From positions 1-39,222 of the forward strand of contig CAJXZK010000014.1 in the NCBI GenBank assembly GCA_913063055.1: 39,222 nucleotides of DNA, written 5' to 3'. Of this stretch, positions 32,180-39,222 are shown piece by piece. The notes beneath the pieces were generated by a model. That model was not told the origin of the DNA, did no database searches, and saw only the letters and a program-made list of their open reading frames with translations. Each line of letters begins with the position of its first letter. The first letter of the stretch is position 1. Origin of the DNA: an uncultured bacterium (GTDB taxonomy: Bacteria > Cyanobacteriota > Vampirovibrionia > Obscuribacterales > Obscuribacteraceae). The translations under genes and the position numbers were made by a program.

Positions 32180-33949
32180 CGGTAGCAACAAGCTCGCACC
32201 AGGCTCTAATTCGATAGCTTCAAGATGCCCGGCAATCTTATCATCGCCAGCTTTAATATGCATGTGAACAGAGCTTGAATGGTGAGTAAAGATACCCTGG
32301 TGATGCTCAGAATAGAATCCAAGAATACTGACCGGCTTATCTTCAAGAGTAAAGCGCACTTTGGCCTTTTCATGCGACTCTGGGCCTGGACTTGGTGGTG
32401 TTGACTCAGTTCTATTCATGACATGATAACGAGCAGACTTAGCCACGCCTTCGATCAAGAAAGGAAACGGCTGCTCAATATTGATACCGCATTTAGTAGC
32501 GACATTTTTCACAATTTGATCAATGTCGCTTGCCGTCACTGCAGAAGACAGCTTAGTGGTCTGCCACCTCTCGACTGAAGCATAGACTAAGAAACAAGCC
32601 TTGCCCTTGAGAGCATTATCAACCTTTACTTGGCTACTAATCACCCGAGCAATCAAGGGCTTGCCGTCCCAAATTGTAACTTCACCCCGTAAATTCTCTA
32701 AAGGACCAACGGCATAGAGATGAGGCAATTCAGCCAACAGTGGCAAAGCAATCTTGCCGCTAAAGTCTAAGCCTTGATGCACATTTCTTAGAGCACCAGA
32801 CCAGCAGACAGTGTAGTTGCCATCAGCATAATTGTTATTAGCTACTTTCAGCAAGCGCTGCAAACGGTGCGCCTCGGGAGCTGGTAGTGACTGGTCGTTG
32901 ATCATAGTAATCAGCGTGGGAGAGCGCTCTGAAGGGTGGTCGCCCTTGAGCCAAGCAATCAATTTCTCTATCAGGGCTGGTGAAAAATTTCCTTCCTCAA
33001 GTAGAAGATGCTCGCCTTTAGCATCGATCAGAAACTCTTTACTTCTAGCAGGAATATCACCAAAGAGTTCAGCTACAGCCGTTGGCGAGACTAGATGGTC
33101 ATCGAGACCCTGCATCACCAGCACTGGCATCTCAAGTTTTTTGGCATAACTATCTGTCTTCGAAACAAAACGCACAAAGTCAAAAGCTTCTTTGCGTGAA
33201 AGTTTCATCTTGTGCGACGGCTCAGTTAACCAATGCTCTGTCAATTCATGATCGCTGGTAGCTTGATTAATCACAGCACGTGATGCGATACCAGGCCGAC
33301 GGCTACGAAAGAGATAAAGCTCAAAGATGCCTTTGACAGCAGTGCTTCGCATCTTTAACAACTTCCAAGCAGGGGCAGAACAAACCACTCCGTCAACTAG
33401 ATCAGCATTCTCTGCAGCCGCTCTTATTGCCAGAGCCCCTCCCATAGATTCACCAACTAAAAATACTTTGTAGTCAGGATATTGCTTGTGAATATCTACC
33501 AACAACTTACCGATATCACCAACGGTATCAACACAATTCAACTTGGCACGCTCGGCCTTATCTCTATCGGGCCCAAAACCACGAACGTTTATGCCATAGC
33601 CATCTATTCCCGCATCGGAAAATTGTTTCGCCAAGGGCTTATAGGCCATGGCACAGAGACCTAGACCGTGAATGCATACAACCACAATCTTTGCTGGTGT
33701 CTTACTTTTCCATTCAAGAATATGAGTCTTGCCTACAACTACACAGGTGGGATCGGCAAGACAAGGTGAGCCGATGGCACAAGTGTCGGCAGCCTCGACT
33801 GGCCTGGTTAGCAAACACAGATCAGCCGTCTGCGCGAAAAGAGCCAGTAGGGTACAGGCAAGTAGCCCGCGACTAAACTTAGTCGACTTTGGTCCCTTGA
33901 TTTCCGTTACCAGAGTTTGACTTAATCGACTCTTGTTGCACAAATTCAT
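32162..33949 (-). CDS. Secreted fusion of an alpha/beta hydrolase and an acetolactate-decarboxylase-like domain
   Basis: A 595-aa protein. A hydrophobic stretch (about 28-45) ending near VEAAD is a signal peptide with a long basic n-region. Residues about 75-340 are an alpha/beta hydrolase like monoacylglycerol lipases: VCIHGLGLCA oxyanion loop, nucleophile S168 in VGESMGG, acid D283 in GLDDH, and H314 in KGEHLLL. Residues about 365-592 resemble alpha-acetolactate decarboxylase: LPHLYAVGPLENLRGEVTIWDGK (E423), and metal His candidates H562, H564 and H575 in SVHMHIKAGDDKIAGHLE. The His-x-His-x10-His spacing equals that of known enzymes. Activity and substrate are unknown. The start overlaps the tail of the putative selenoprotein gene. 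Confidence 0.8.
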   Translation of the reverse strand: MNLCNKSRLSQTLVTEIKGPKSTKFSRGLLACTLLALFAQTADLCLLTRPVEAADTCAIGSPCLADPTCVVVGKTHILEWKSKTPAKIVVVCIHGLGLCAMAYKPLAKQFSDAGIDGYGINVRGFGPDRDKAERAKLNCVDTVGDIGKLLVDIHKQYPDYKVFLVGESMGGALAIRAAAENADLVDGVVCSAPAWKLLKMRSTAVKGIFELYLFRSRRPGIASRAVINQATSDHELTEHWLTEPSHKMKLSRKEAFDFVRFVSKTDSYAKKLEMPVLVMQGLDDHLVSPTAVAELFGDIPARSKEFLIDAKGEHLLLEEGNFSPALIEKLIAWLKGDHPSERSPTLITMINDQSLPAPEAHRLQRLLKVANNNYADGNYTVCWSGALRNVHQGLDFSGKIALPLLAELPHLYAVGPLENLRGEVTIWDGKPLIARVISSQVKVDNALKGKACFLVYASVERWQTTKLSSAVTASDIDQIVKNVATKCGINIEQPFPFLIEGVAKSARYHVMNRTESTPPSPGPESHEKAKVRFTLEDKPVSILGFYSEHHQGIFTHHSSSVHMHIKAGDDKIAGHLEAIELEPGASLLLPLVIPN

Positions 33950-34097
33950 CTTGCTTTGGCTCAGCTGTTTTTGTCTTGGGCTGCTCGACCGAGCAGCTAC
34001 GAGACATTCAGGTAGGGATGCCGAGTTTCGGCAATATATAGAGCTGCAAGGCGAAGTACAAGAGCACGAAGCCCACCATCCAAATCATGTTTTCCAT
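33879..34097 (-). CDS. Putative small membrane selenoprotein with in-frame TGA (Sec30)
   Basis: The first part encodes 29 aa: a membrane helix (MENMIWMVGFVLLYFALQ) then LYILPKLGIPT. Next comes TGA (34010-34008) and 42 open codons (MSRSCSVEQPK... to TKVD) before a TAA. If TGA is read as selenocysteine, the product is 72 aa with U30-x4-C35 just outside the membrane. Support: a perfect 7-bp hairpin with a GGTC loop begins 10 nt after the TGA, and the segment after it stays open and hydrophilic. AAAGGA lies nine bases before this ATG. Another ATG at 34139 (14 codons earlier, GGAAG upstream) is possible. It lies 54-96 nt after the CoA-disulfide-reductase gene. The alternative is a 29-aa (or 43-aa) protein ending at TGA. 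Confidence 0.55.
33980..33997 (-). promoter_or_regulatory. Candidate bacterial SECIS hairpin
   Basis: On the minus strand GCTGCTC, loop GGTC, GAGCAGC: a perfect 7-bp stem. The apical GG lies 17 nt after the TGA. The E. coli fdhF SECIS has an apical GGUC(U) loop at nearly the same distance. No T-run follows, so it is not an intrinsic terminator. There is no bulged U as in fdhF, which is variable among bacteria. Confidence 0.6.
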
Positions 34098-34193
34098 TGC
34101 TTGCCGTCCTTTATTGGGCATATTCGTTGCCTTAATCATATTCTATTCTTCCAGTCTAATTTCTTAGTCGAGTGATTGATATTCAACAGCCTT

Positions 34194-35978
34194 TCAACTA
34201 ACTAAAGCTGCCGCTACCTGCTCTTGCCAAATAACATGCTTGCCAGTGCTGTTCTGCATCGAGCTCCAAGTTAGATAACCACCAGACAGATTCTTCACCC
34301 TGAAGCCATTTTGCTTCAATAAGCAGGCGGCGTTATAAGAGCGCTGTCCACTTTGACAATAAGTGATAATTTGTTTCTCTGCCGGAATTTCAGAAATTCG
34401 CTTTCTCAAATCAGGCAGCGGAATGTGGATACTTCCAGGGATGAAGCCGTGCTCTCGTTCGCCCTTGCTGCGCACATCAACAATACAGTAGCCGGCTTGG
34501 CCCAACTCATCAATTTGATGCCATTGCACCTGCTCACTGAAACCATCTAAAACATTAGTACCAGTCATGCCCGCCAAATTTATGGCATCCTTGGCTGAAC
34601 CAAATGGTGGTGCGTAGGCTAACTCCAACTCTGCCAGGTCACGGATACTCAGGCCGGCCTTCATCGCTGTGGCGAGAACGTCGATGCGCTTGTCTACGCC
34701 TTCTTGACCAACAATCTGAGCCCCAAGTAGGCGGCCGGTTTCTTTATGGAAAAGAACTTTGATATTGAGGCGCTCGGCGCCAGGATAGTAGCCCGCATGT
34801 TGAGTAGGATGGACATGGACAGCATCATAAACGATGTTGCTGAGCTTCAACTGCATCTCGTTGAGACCAACGGATGCGACTGTTAAATCGAACACGCGCA
34901 AAATGGCGGTACCCAAAGTGCCTTTATATTTTTCATTGGCGCCTAAAATATTGTCTGCCACAATGCGACCCTGGCGATTGGCGGGTCCACCTAAAGCAAT
35001 CATTGTATAGGAGCCACTGATTGGATTGCGCACTTCAATAGCATCACCGACTGCCCAGATATTAGCCGCACTCGTCCGTAAATTTTCATCTACCCGAATG
35101 CCACCACGCTCACCAATCGTCAATCCAGCATTGCGGGCGAGAGCTACTTCTGGTCGAATTCCCAGCCCCAGAACAACAATATCGGCATGAATTGGCTTGT
35201 GCTGTCCAGCTAAAACCCAACACGATTTTGGAGTATGCTCGGCAGCACTTCCGGCATTCCCTTCAGGAGATTCGCCTTCGCTAGCTTGGGCTCCGGGAGC
35301 AAGGAAACCTTTGATCGCTTTGCCAAGGATAATTTTCACACCTTGCTTGGCTAACTCTTTGTGCACAAGCTCCGCCATCTCAATATCAAGTGGTGCAAGA
35401 ACCTGATCTTTACTATCTACTAGTGTCACATCAAGGCCGCGGCGTACCAGCTGCTCAGCCATTTCCAGGCCAATGAAGCCACCGCCAGCGACCACGGCAG
35501 TGCGAGGATTGTGAGCCTCGAACCATGATTGGATAGACTCCACATCTTCAATGTTGCGCAGAGCAAAGAGCCCAGGAAAATCAATGCCTGGCACAGTTGG
35601 TCTAATGGCAGCAGCACCCATAGCCAAAACTAGGTGATCATAACTTTCTTGGTAAGTCGTCTCGTTTAGTCTATCTTTGACTGTAACTAGCTTCGCTTCG
35701 GCATCAATAGAGACGACCTCTTGATTGATGCGAATATCGAGATTGAGTTTCTTCTTCAACCCTTCGGGCGTGGCCACCAGTAGCTGATCTTGCGACTCGA
35801 TTTCTCCGCCGACAAAATAGGGTAACCCGCAATTGGCGTAGGAGACAAAACCGCTACGTTCAAAAACGATGATCTCGGAACCTTCGGAGAGGCGCCGGGC
35901 GCGAGCCGCTGCGCTCATTCCGCCAGCAACACCGCCGACAATTACAATCTTTTGGGCCTTAACTGACGACACTTTCAT
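34194..35978 (-). CDS. CoA-disulfide reductase-type FAD/NAD(P) oxidoreductase with C-terminal rhodanese domain
   Basis: A 594-aa cytoplasmic flavoprotein. The FAD-binding GGVAGGMSAAARARRL (about 15-30), redox Cys C50 in SYANCGLPYF, NAD(P)-binding VVAGGGFIGLEMAEQL, and IWAVGDAIEV match CoA-disulfide/persulfide reductases. An interface domain with HAGYYPGAERLN follows. A low-complexity insert (about 245-275, APGAQASEGESPEGN) is unusual. The last 95 residues form a rhodanese with active Cys C541 in YCQSGQRS. Such CDR-RHD fusions reduce CoA disulfide, persulfide or polysulfide. ATG 35978 has a perfect AGGAGG. It lies 127 nt after the upstream rhodanese gene and precedes the putative selenoprotein. 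Confidence 0.92.
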   Translation of the reverse strand: MKVSSVKAQKIVIVGGVAGGMSAAARARRLSEGSEIIVFERSGFVSYANCGLPYFVGGEIESQDQLLVATPEGLKKKLNLDIRINQEVVSIDAEAKLVTVKDRLNETTYQESYDHLVLAMGAAAIRPTVPGIDFPGLFALRNIEDVESIQSWFEAHNPRTAVVAGGGFIGLEMAEQLVRRGLDVTLVDSKDQVLAPLDIEMAELVHKELAKQGVKIILGKAIKGFLAPGAQASEGESPEGNAGSAAEHTPKSCWVLAGQHKPIHADIVVLGLGIRPEVALARNAGLTIGERGGIRVDENLRTSAANIWAVGDAIEVRNPISGSYTMIALGGPANRQGRIVADNILGANEKYKGTLGTAILRVFDLTVASVGLNEMQLKLSNIVYDAVHVHPTQHAGYYPGAERLNIKVLFHKETGRLLGAQIVGQEGVDKRIDVLATAMKAGLSIRDLAELELAYAPPFGSAKDAINLAGMTGTNVLDGFSEQVQWHQIDELGQAGYCIVDVRSKGEREHGFIPGSIHIPLPDLRKRISEIPAEKQIITYCQSGQRSYNAACLLKQNGFRVKNLSGGYLTWSSMQNSTGKHVIWQEQVAAALVS

Positions 35979-36105
35979 GATTCCTCCTAAGCGTGTGTTC
36001 TCCTGCACGACCGCTGGTTACTCATTGAGTTCCATGTAATTGCCGTACAGAGATAATCTGCAATCTATATAAATTTCTAGGGCCTCGGCCTGAGCCAAGC
36101 TGAAT

Positions 36106-36714
36106 CTAGCTACAGCAACCACCCTTGGCCTTGGGTTCTCCACCTTTGGCTTGCGGTTTGTCGCATTTAGCTGGAGCGACACTAATCGGCAACTGGTTCC
36201 ACGGCGCTTTCATCAGTAGAAGGCCAAGAGCACAGGTGCCGGAAAGGCCAGCAAAAGTAAGCCCGGCGCCAAAGAACCCAGGAATGACGAGAAACCAGGG
36301 ATTGACCAGAACCCCAAGAAGCACCCCGGTCAATACTCCAACGCCAACCACTAACTGAATCTGACGCTCAATTGGCAGCATTTTCTTGCCTTCTATGACC
36401 GGCAAGCCAGCCTTGCGCCAGGCAACCATGCCGCCCTCAAGAACCTGAGGCTGAAAACCTTGACCCATTAGAGCGTAGGCACCGCGCTCGGCGCGCTTGC
36501 CCGATCTACATATAACAACCAGCTGGCCTTTTCGCGGCACTTCCTCAAAACGAGCCTCAAGCTCATTCAATGGCACATTTATGGAGTTGGCAATGTGTTC
36601 AGTTTCGAACTCGATAGGGCTGCGCACATCGAGCAGAACCGAATCTGCCACTTTTGGAGCCAGTTCGGCGCAGGCCACTTGCTGACAGGTTGTGGTATTG
36701 GACAGTTCTGACAT
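36106..36714 (-). CDS. Rhodanese with C-terminal membrane domain (DUF2892, YgaP-like)
   Basis: A 202-aa protein. Residues 10-115 are a rhodanese domain (SVLLDVRSPIEFETEHI, active Cys C69 in VICRSGKRAERG). Two hydrophobic helices follow (IQLVVGVGVLTGVLLGVLV and FLVIPGFFGAGLTFAGLSG), matching DUF2892 membrane anchors as in E. coli YgaP. The C-terminus is Lys/Gly-rich and ends GGCCS, a vicinal Cys pair. It should relay sulfane sulfur at the inner face of the membrane. ATG 36714 follows AAGAGGG. It diverges from an ArsR-type regulator and heads the sulfur operon. Confidence 0.9.
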   Translation of the reverse strand: MSELSNTTTCQQVACAELAPKVADSVLLDVRSPIEFETEHIANSINVPLNELEARFEEVPRKGQLVVICRSGKRAERGAYALMGQGFQPQVLEGGMVAWRKAGLPVIEGKKMLPIERQIQLVVGVGVLTGVLLGVLVNPWFLVIPGFFGAGLTFAGLSGTCALGLLLMKAPWNQLPISVAPAKCDKPQAKGGEPKAKGGCCS

Positions 36715-36757
36715 GGCTAAGCCCTCTTGCTAATAAATCTCGTGCAATAAAATTACT

Positions 36758-36777
36758 ATATCACCAATTAGTTATAT
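36758..36777. promoter_or_regulatory. Imperfect palindrome, candidate ArsR-type operator
   Basis: ATATCAC (36758-36764), N6, GTTATAT (36771-36777) match at six of seven positions as an inverted repeat. It lies 44 nt upstream of the rhodanese start in the divergent promoter region, where a repressor of the sulfur block would bind. AT-rich interrupted palindromes of this kind are typical of ArsR/BigR-like regulators. Confidence 0.5.
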
Positions 36778-36799
36778 GGCGAATCATTCTTAAGGTTGA

Positions 36800-36828
36800 T
36801 TGCCGAATTAACCATACGGTTGTAAACT
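36800..36828 (+). promoter_or_regulatory. Promoter of the ArsR-type gene with palindrome in the spacer
   Basis: TTGCCG (36800-36805), 17 nt, TAAACT (36823-36828) is a reasonable sigma-70-type pair. A perfect AACC-ATAC-GGTT palindrome (36810-36821) fills the spacer, which suggests autoregulation. Confidence 0.5.
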
Positions 36829-36854
36829 GGAAATAATTACCAGGGTTTCTCATC

Positions 36855-37193
36855 GTGAAAGACAAGAACAAACTTCTCTCAAGGCCCGCACTAGAAATAG
36901 TGGCGGCTCGTTTTCGGGCCCTTTCTGACGCCTCCAGATTGCAAATACTGCAACATCTATTTAATGGCGAACAATCGGTGCAAGCCCTCTGCGAACTAAG
37001 CGGCATGAGCCAGGCCAATGTTAGCAAGCACCTCTCAGTGCTAGCAGAGCAGGGCATAGTGCAAAAGCGCAGGCAAGGTCTTTTTGTTTATTACAGCATT
37101 GGAGACGAGAGCATTTATCAGCTGTGCGATATCGTATGTGGTGCTGTCGGCAAGCGCTACGGCCAAGTGATGATGGAATTTGCAGAGCACTAA
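36855..37193 (+). CDS. ArsR/SmtB-family regulator, probably persulfide- or metal(loid)-responsive
   Basis: A 112-aa winged-helix dimeric repressor. FRALSDASRLQILQHLFNG, recognition helix SQANVSKHLSVLAEQGIV and wing KRRQGLFVYYSI are intact. Cysteines are C46 (helix 3), C91 and C95 (C-terminal helix). This differs from the CVC arsenic box and is closer to the two-Cys arrangement of sulfur sensors such as BigR/SqrR/YgaV, in which a disulfide or polysulfide bridge relieves repression. The divergent rhodanese operon supports sulfur control. The start is GTG 36855 with AGGG ten bases upstream. Confidence 0.88.
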   Translation: MKDKNKLLSRPALEIVAARFRALSDASRLQILQHLFNGEQSVQALCELSGMSQANVSKHLSVLAEQGIVQKRRQGLFVYYSIGDESIYQLCDIVCGAVGKRYGQVMMEFAEH

Positions 37194-37242
37194 AACTCAG
37201 ACAGACAGACGGGCACAAAGGCAGTCAACGGGTTTCACCCAC

Positions 37243-38025
37243 CTAGGCCGACTTGATCATGCGTACAATTTCGCGGACGTGATCGAGAAACTGGCTATCA
37301 GAGGAAAGTTTGCTGATTGCACTTTGCCCTTCGCGACGAAGAGTTTCATGCTCAGCTCGATTGTCTTGCAATAATTCGGTGTAATTCTGTGCAAAGTCTT
37401 CAAATATAGCCTTTAAATTTGACAACTCTCGATTTGTACGAGCCGGTATGCTAGACGGGTTATGCGTGTCTAGCAAGACATCGATATTGCGCTGAATGCC
37501 TTCAAGAGCTTCAATTCGCGCGCGCAGTTGAATCACATCTTCTCGCGGATAACTAATGCTCTGCCTAATTTCTCTCAACCTTTGCCACAGATATTCATAA
37601 GCTCTAAGCGCTGGCCTCAGCAACGTCAGCATTGCCGCAGCTGCAGCCCCATAGTAACCAACCGGCGTAATATGAGCTGCCGATAGATAAAACAAAACGA
37701 GCGAAGACAACCCATGCAAGCCAATTGCCAGAACTAGCGACACGGCCTTAAGCTTTTTGACAAATTTGACTTTATTAGTATCAAAATCTATACCAGCCTT
37801 CTTACTATTGTTAGCTTCATCAAGCACCGACAACGACTCAAAATAGACATTCCACGGAGCCGTGGTGATAATCAACAACCACCATGCTGACGCAACACCA
37901 ATAATCCAATCGACTGTTGTTCCCACTGGAACCTTGAGCCACGAAAGAATTCCAAAGAGAAAAGCAACAATCACCATTAACAAAATGGTGGCATACACAA
38001 ATAGTCCAAATCCGCGTCCAAGCAT
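37243..38025 (-). CDS. Four-helix membrane protein with C-terminal coiled coil, unknown
   Basis: A 260-aa protein. Four membrane helices are visible (about residues 8-28, 38-60, 95-115 and 122-138), with a soluble loop between helices 2 and 3 (FESLSVLDEANNSKKAG). Residues about 150-260 are hydrophilic and helical with coiled-coil character (EDVIQLRARIEALEGIQRNIDVLL, LSNLKAIFEDFAQNYTELLQD). ATG 38025 has AGGAG eight bases upstream. The gene converges on the ArsR-type gene 49 nt away. The family is not recognised. It might be a membrane scaffold. Confidence 0.7.
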   Translation of the reverse strand: MLGRGFGLFVYATILLMVIVAFLFGILSWLKVPVGTTVDWIIGVASAWWLLIITTAPWNVYFESLSVLDEANNSKKAGIDFDTNKVKFVKKLKAVSLVLAIGLHGLSSLVLFYLSAAHITPVGYYGAAAAAMLTLLRPALRAYEYLWQRLREIRQSISYPREDVIQLRARIEALEGIQRNIDVLLDTHNPSSIPARTNRELSNLKAIFEDFAQNYTELLQDNRAEHETLRREGQSAISKLSSDSQFLDHVREIVRMIKSA

Positions 38026-38223
38026 TGCTTAACTCCTGTTATTGTACTCAGCATAGACAGTAGGGTTTAAGGCTTGGCTTGCAATCGGTCAGTTTCGTAA
38101 GTGTTGGGCAGGATTCAGCAGGCCCAAAGTAGAATAACTACAACGAAAGCAACGCTCGCACTTTACAGAAAATGCCAACTACGCATGAACTCCCCTGAAT
38201 AGTTCAAGATTTGACAATAGGAT

Positions 38224-39222
38224 ATGCAGCTAAAACTTCTAATACCATTAATAGTTCTTGCGAGCCAAATTAGCTCAACAGCTCGGGCCGATAGCTATTT
38301 GGCGAACTGTCAACTGCCACCGGCTCCGCCGGGGAGCATCCCGAGCGAAGGGCCTGCAGAATTGGCACCGTTCCAACCAACAAGCTTGAGTGATATGCGA
38401 TTGCGGCTTGATTTACCCGTCGCTCCTGGAACTCCGAGGTTTGCCAACGCACTAAAAGATGCCTACAGTTTTCAGCTGCGACGCTACGCCGAGAAACTAA
38501 TTAGGCAGAAGCAGTACAAGCAAGCGTCGTCCATACTTGATCTAGCAATCAGCTCAACTTCTAAACCAGAGAGCATAACCCGTCAATTGCGCGCAGAAAC
38601 AAATTTGGCCATAGCAAGCACATCCGCGTCCGGCAAGAAGAATAATCTATACCAAAAGGTCTTAGTCGATTCCAATATTCTATTGAGCGAATACGTCCTC
38701 GATCTCTATGCAATTCTCAAGGCCAGAGCACTGATTGGACTAGGCTCAACAGTCGATAAGAAGGAAGCTATCAAATGTCTGAGCGAAACATACAGCCACG
38801 CTCAAATATTTGGTAATAATACAGCCCGGCTATCTCGCTATCTGCTTCAACTAACCGGGAAAACCAAACCAGACGCTGCTATTGCCCAAAGGGATGTAGA
38901 CAAAGTTGGCGCAGTTATAAGTGCCCTAAACAAGAGTACTGCACCCTCAAGGGAAGAGGTTGAGGCCCTATTAAAAGCAAACCTTATCCAGCGAAAGCAA
39001 AAGAACCCTAAGTCGCTCTTAAACCAGAAAGATCAAAGTGAGTTGTTCTCTGAAGCTTGGTTTGAACAGTCTCTAGCCGGAAACAGAGCCACCACAGTTA
39101 GTCTCACTATCAATCCAGCCACAGCATCACTGACTATGCCGATGGTACAGAAGTGGCTGCCTTTGGTGGGAAACAAGGCAATCTATCCCTGGGGAGAAAT
39201 TGTTGTTTACTTTAACTACCCC
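38224..39222 (+). CDS. Secreted protein of unknown function, truncated by the window end
   Basis: An open frame of 333 codons runs to the last base without a stop. The start ATG 38224 opens a signal peptide (MQLKLLIPLIVLASQISSTA, cleavage near ARA/DS). A Pro-rich segment follows, then residues about 85-230 look like helical repeats (DAYSFQLRRYAEKLIRQKQY, KQASSILDLAI) of TPR type, and the end (WLPLVGNKAIYPWGEIVVYF) is beta-like. The Shine-Dalgarno (AGGAT) is too close to the ATG to be ideal. No family is certain. The codon pattern is steady and no frame breaks occur, so the gene is probably real. Confidence 0.65.
   Translation, partial: MQLKLLIPLIVLASQISSTARADSYLANCQLPPAPPGSIPSEGPAELAPFQPTSLSDMRLRLDLPVAPGTPRFANALKDAYSFQLRRYAEKLIRQKQYKQASSILDLAISSTSKPESITRQLRAETNLAIASTSASGKKNNLYQKVLVDSNILLSEYVLDLYAILKARALIGLGSTVDKKEAIKCLSETYSHAQIFGNNTARLSRYLLQLTGKTKPDAAIAQRDVDKVGAVISALNKSTAPSREEVEALLKANLIQRKQKNPKSLLNQKDQSELFSEAWFEQSLAGNRATTVSLTINPATASLTMPMVQKWLPLVGNKAIYPWGEIVVYFNYP

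Noticed and set aside
33879..34007. Independent 42-codon gene starting at the ATG directly after the TGA
   Set aside because: No ribosome site is placed for it except the end of the small protein frame. Its hydrophilic, Lys/Gln/Ser-rich composition fits a tail of the preceding protein. It remains the alternative if Sec decoding is disproved.
33933..34175. 80-codon plus-strand frame between the hydrolase and reductase genes
   Set aside because: It has no family features and runs antisense to the small membrane protein, which has ribosome site, membrane helix and motif support.
36761..37057. Minus-strand 98-codon frame over the ArsR-type gene
   Set aside because: It is a shadow of the plus-strand winged-helix gene, with no independent support.

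Overview
The window is a bacterial chromosome segment with dense genes, moderate GC, and many GTG and TTG start codons. Lipoprotein, TonB-like and RlpA features suggest a diderm cell. The mix of gene families reminds me of non-photosynthetic Cyanobacteria relatives (Melainabacteria/Vampirovibrionia, Obscuribacter-like), but that is a low-confidence inference and no marker in the window proves it.

Layout. Positions 1-89 are a perfect palindrome at the window edge, followed by a truncated membrane protein and gcvT (minus strand). Then come a small secreted Ca-loop protein (plus), an acidic Ala/Glu repeat protein with a 51-bp tandem array, and unknown small membrane or soluble proteins. Next is a cell-wall block on the minus strand (a secreted TPR protein, then murD, ftsW and murG). 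A plus-strand housekeeping run follows: yebC, a long non-coding stretch, rlpA, gltX and cysS.

From about 26.7 kb down to 16.4 kb the minus strand holds eight genes that abut or overlap by 0-11 bases and read as one operon. In transcription order they are a GT-C membrane protein fused to a uridine-kinase/PRK-like domain, a HAD phosphatase, a class II aldolase-like protein, a protein with two tandem nucleotidyltransferase domains, a GT2 glycosyltransferase, a short GDPD-like protein, and two paralogous multi-pass GT-C-like proteins. Together they look like a surface-glycan pathway that makes, activates and transfers an unusual (poly)hydroxy-phosphate or sugar unit. I cannot name the product.

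From 27.9 to 32.2 kb is an arsenic operon on the plus strand: an ArsR-ArsC fusion with a Cys-rich linker, acr3, arsD and arsA. Convergent to it is a minus-strand sulfur/chalcogen block: a rhodanese-DUF2892 protein, a CoA-disulfide-reductase-rhodanese fusion, a very small membrane protein, and a secreted alpha/beta-hydrolase fused to an acetolactate-decarboxylase-like domain. A divergent ArsR-type gene (36855) with palindromes in the shared promoter region probably controls the block.

The most striking observation is the small gene at 34097-33879. Its conserved-looking LPKLGIPT segment is followed by an in-frame TGA, then MSRSC and 38 further open codons. A perfect hairpin with a GGTC loop starts 10 nt after the TGA, matching the geometry of a bacterial SECIS element. 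It is a candidate for an undescribed small membrane selenoprotein. The window ends with an unknown four-TM coiled-coil protein and a truncated secreted protein.
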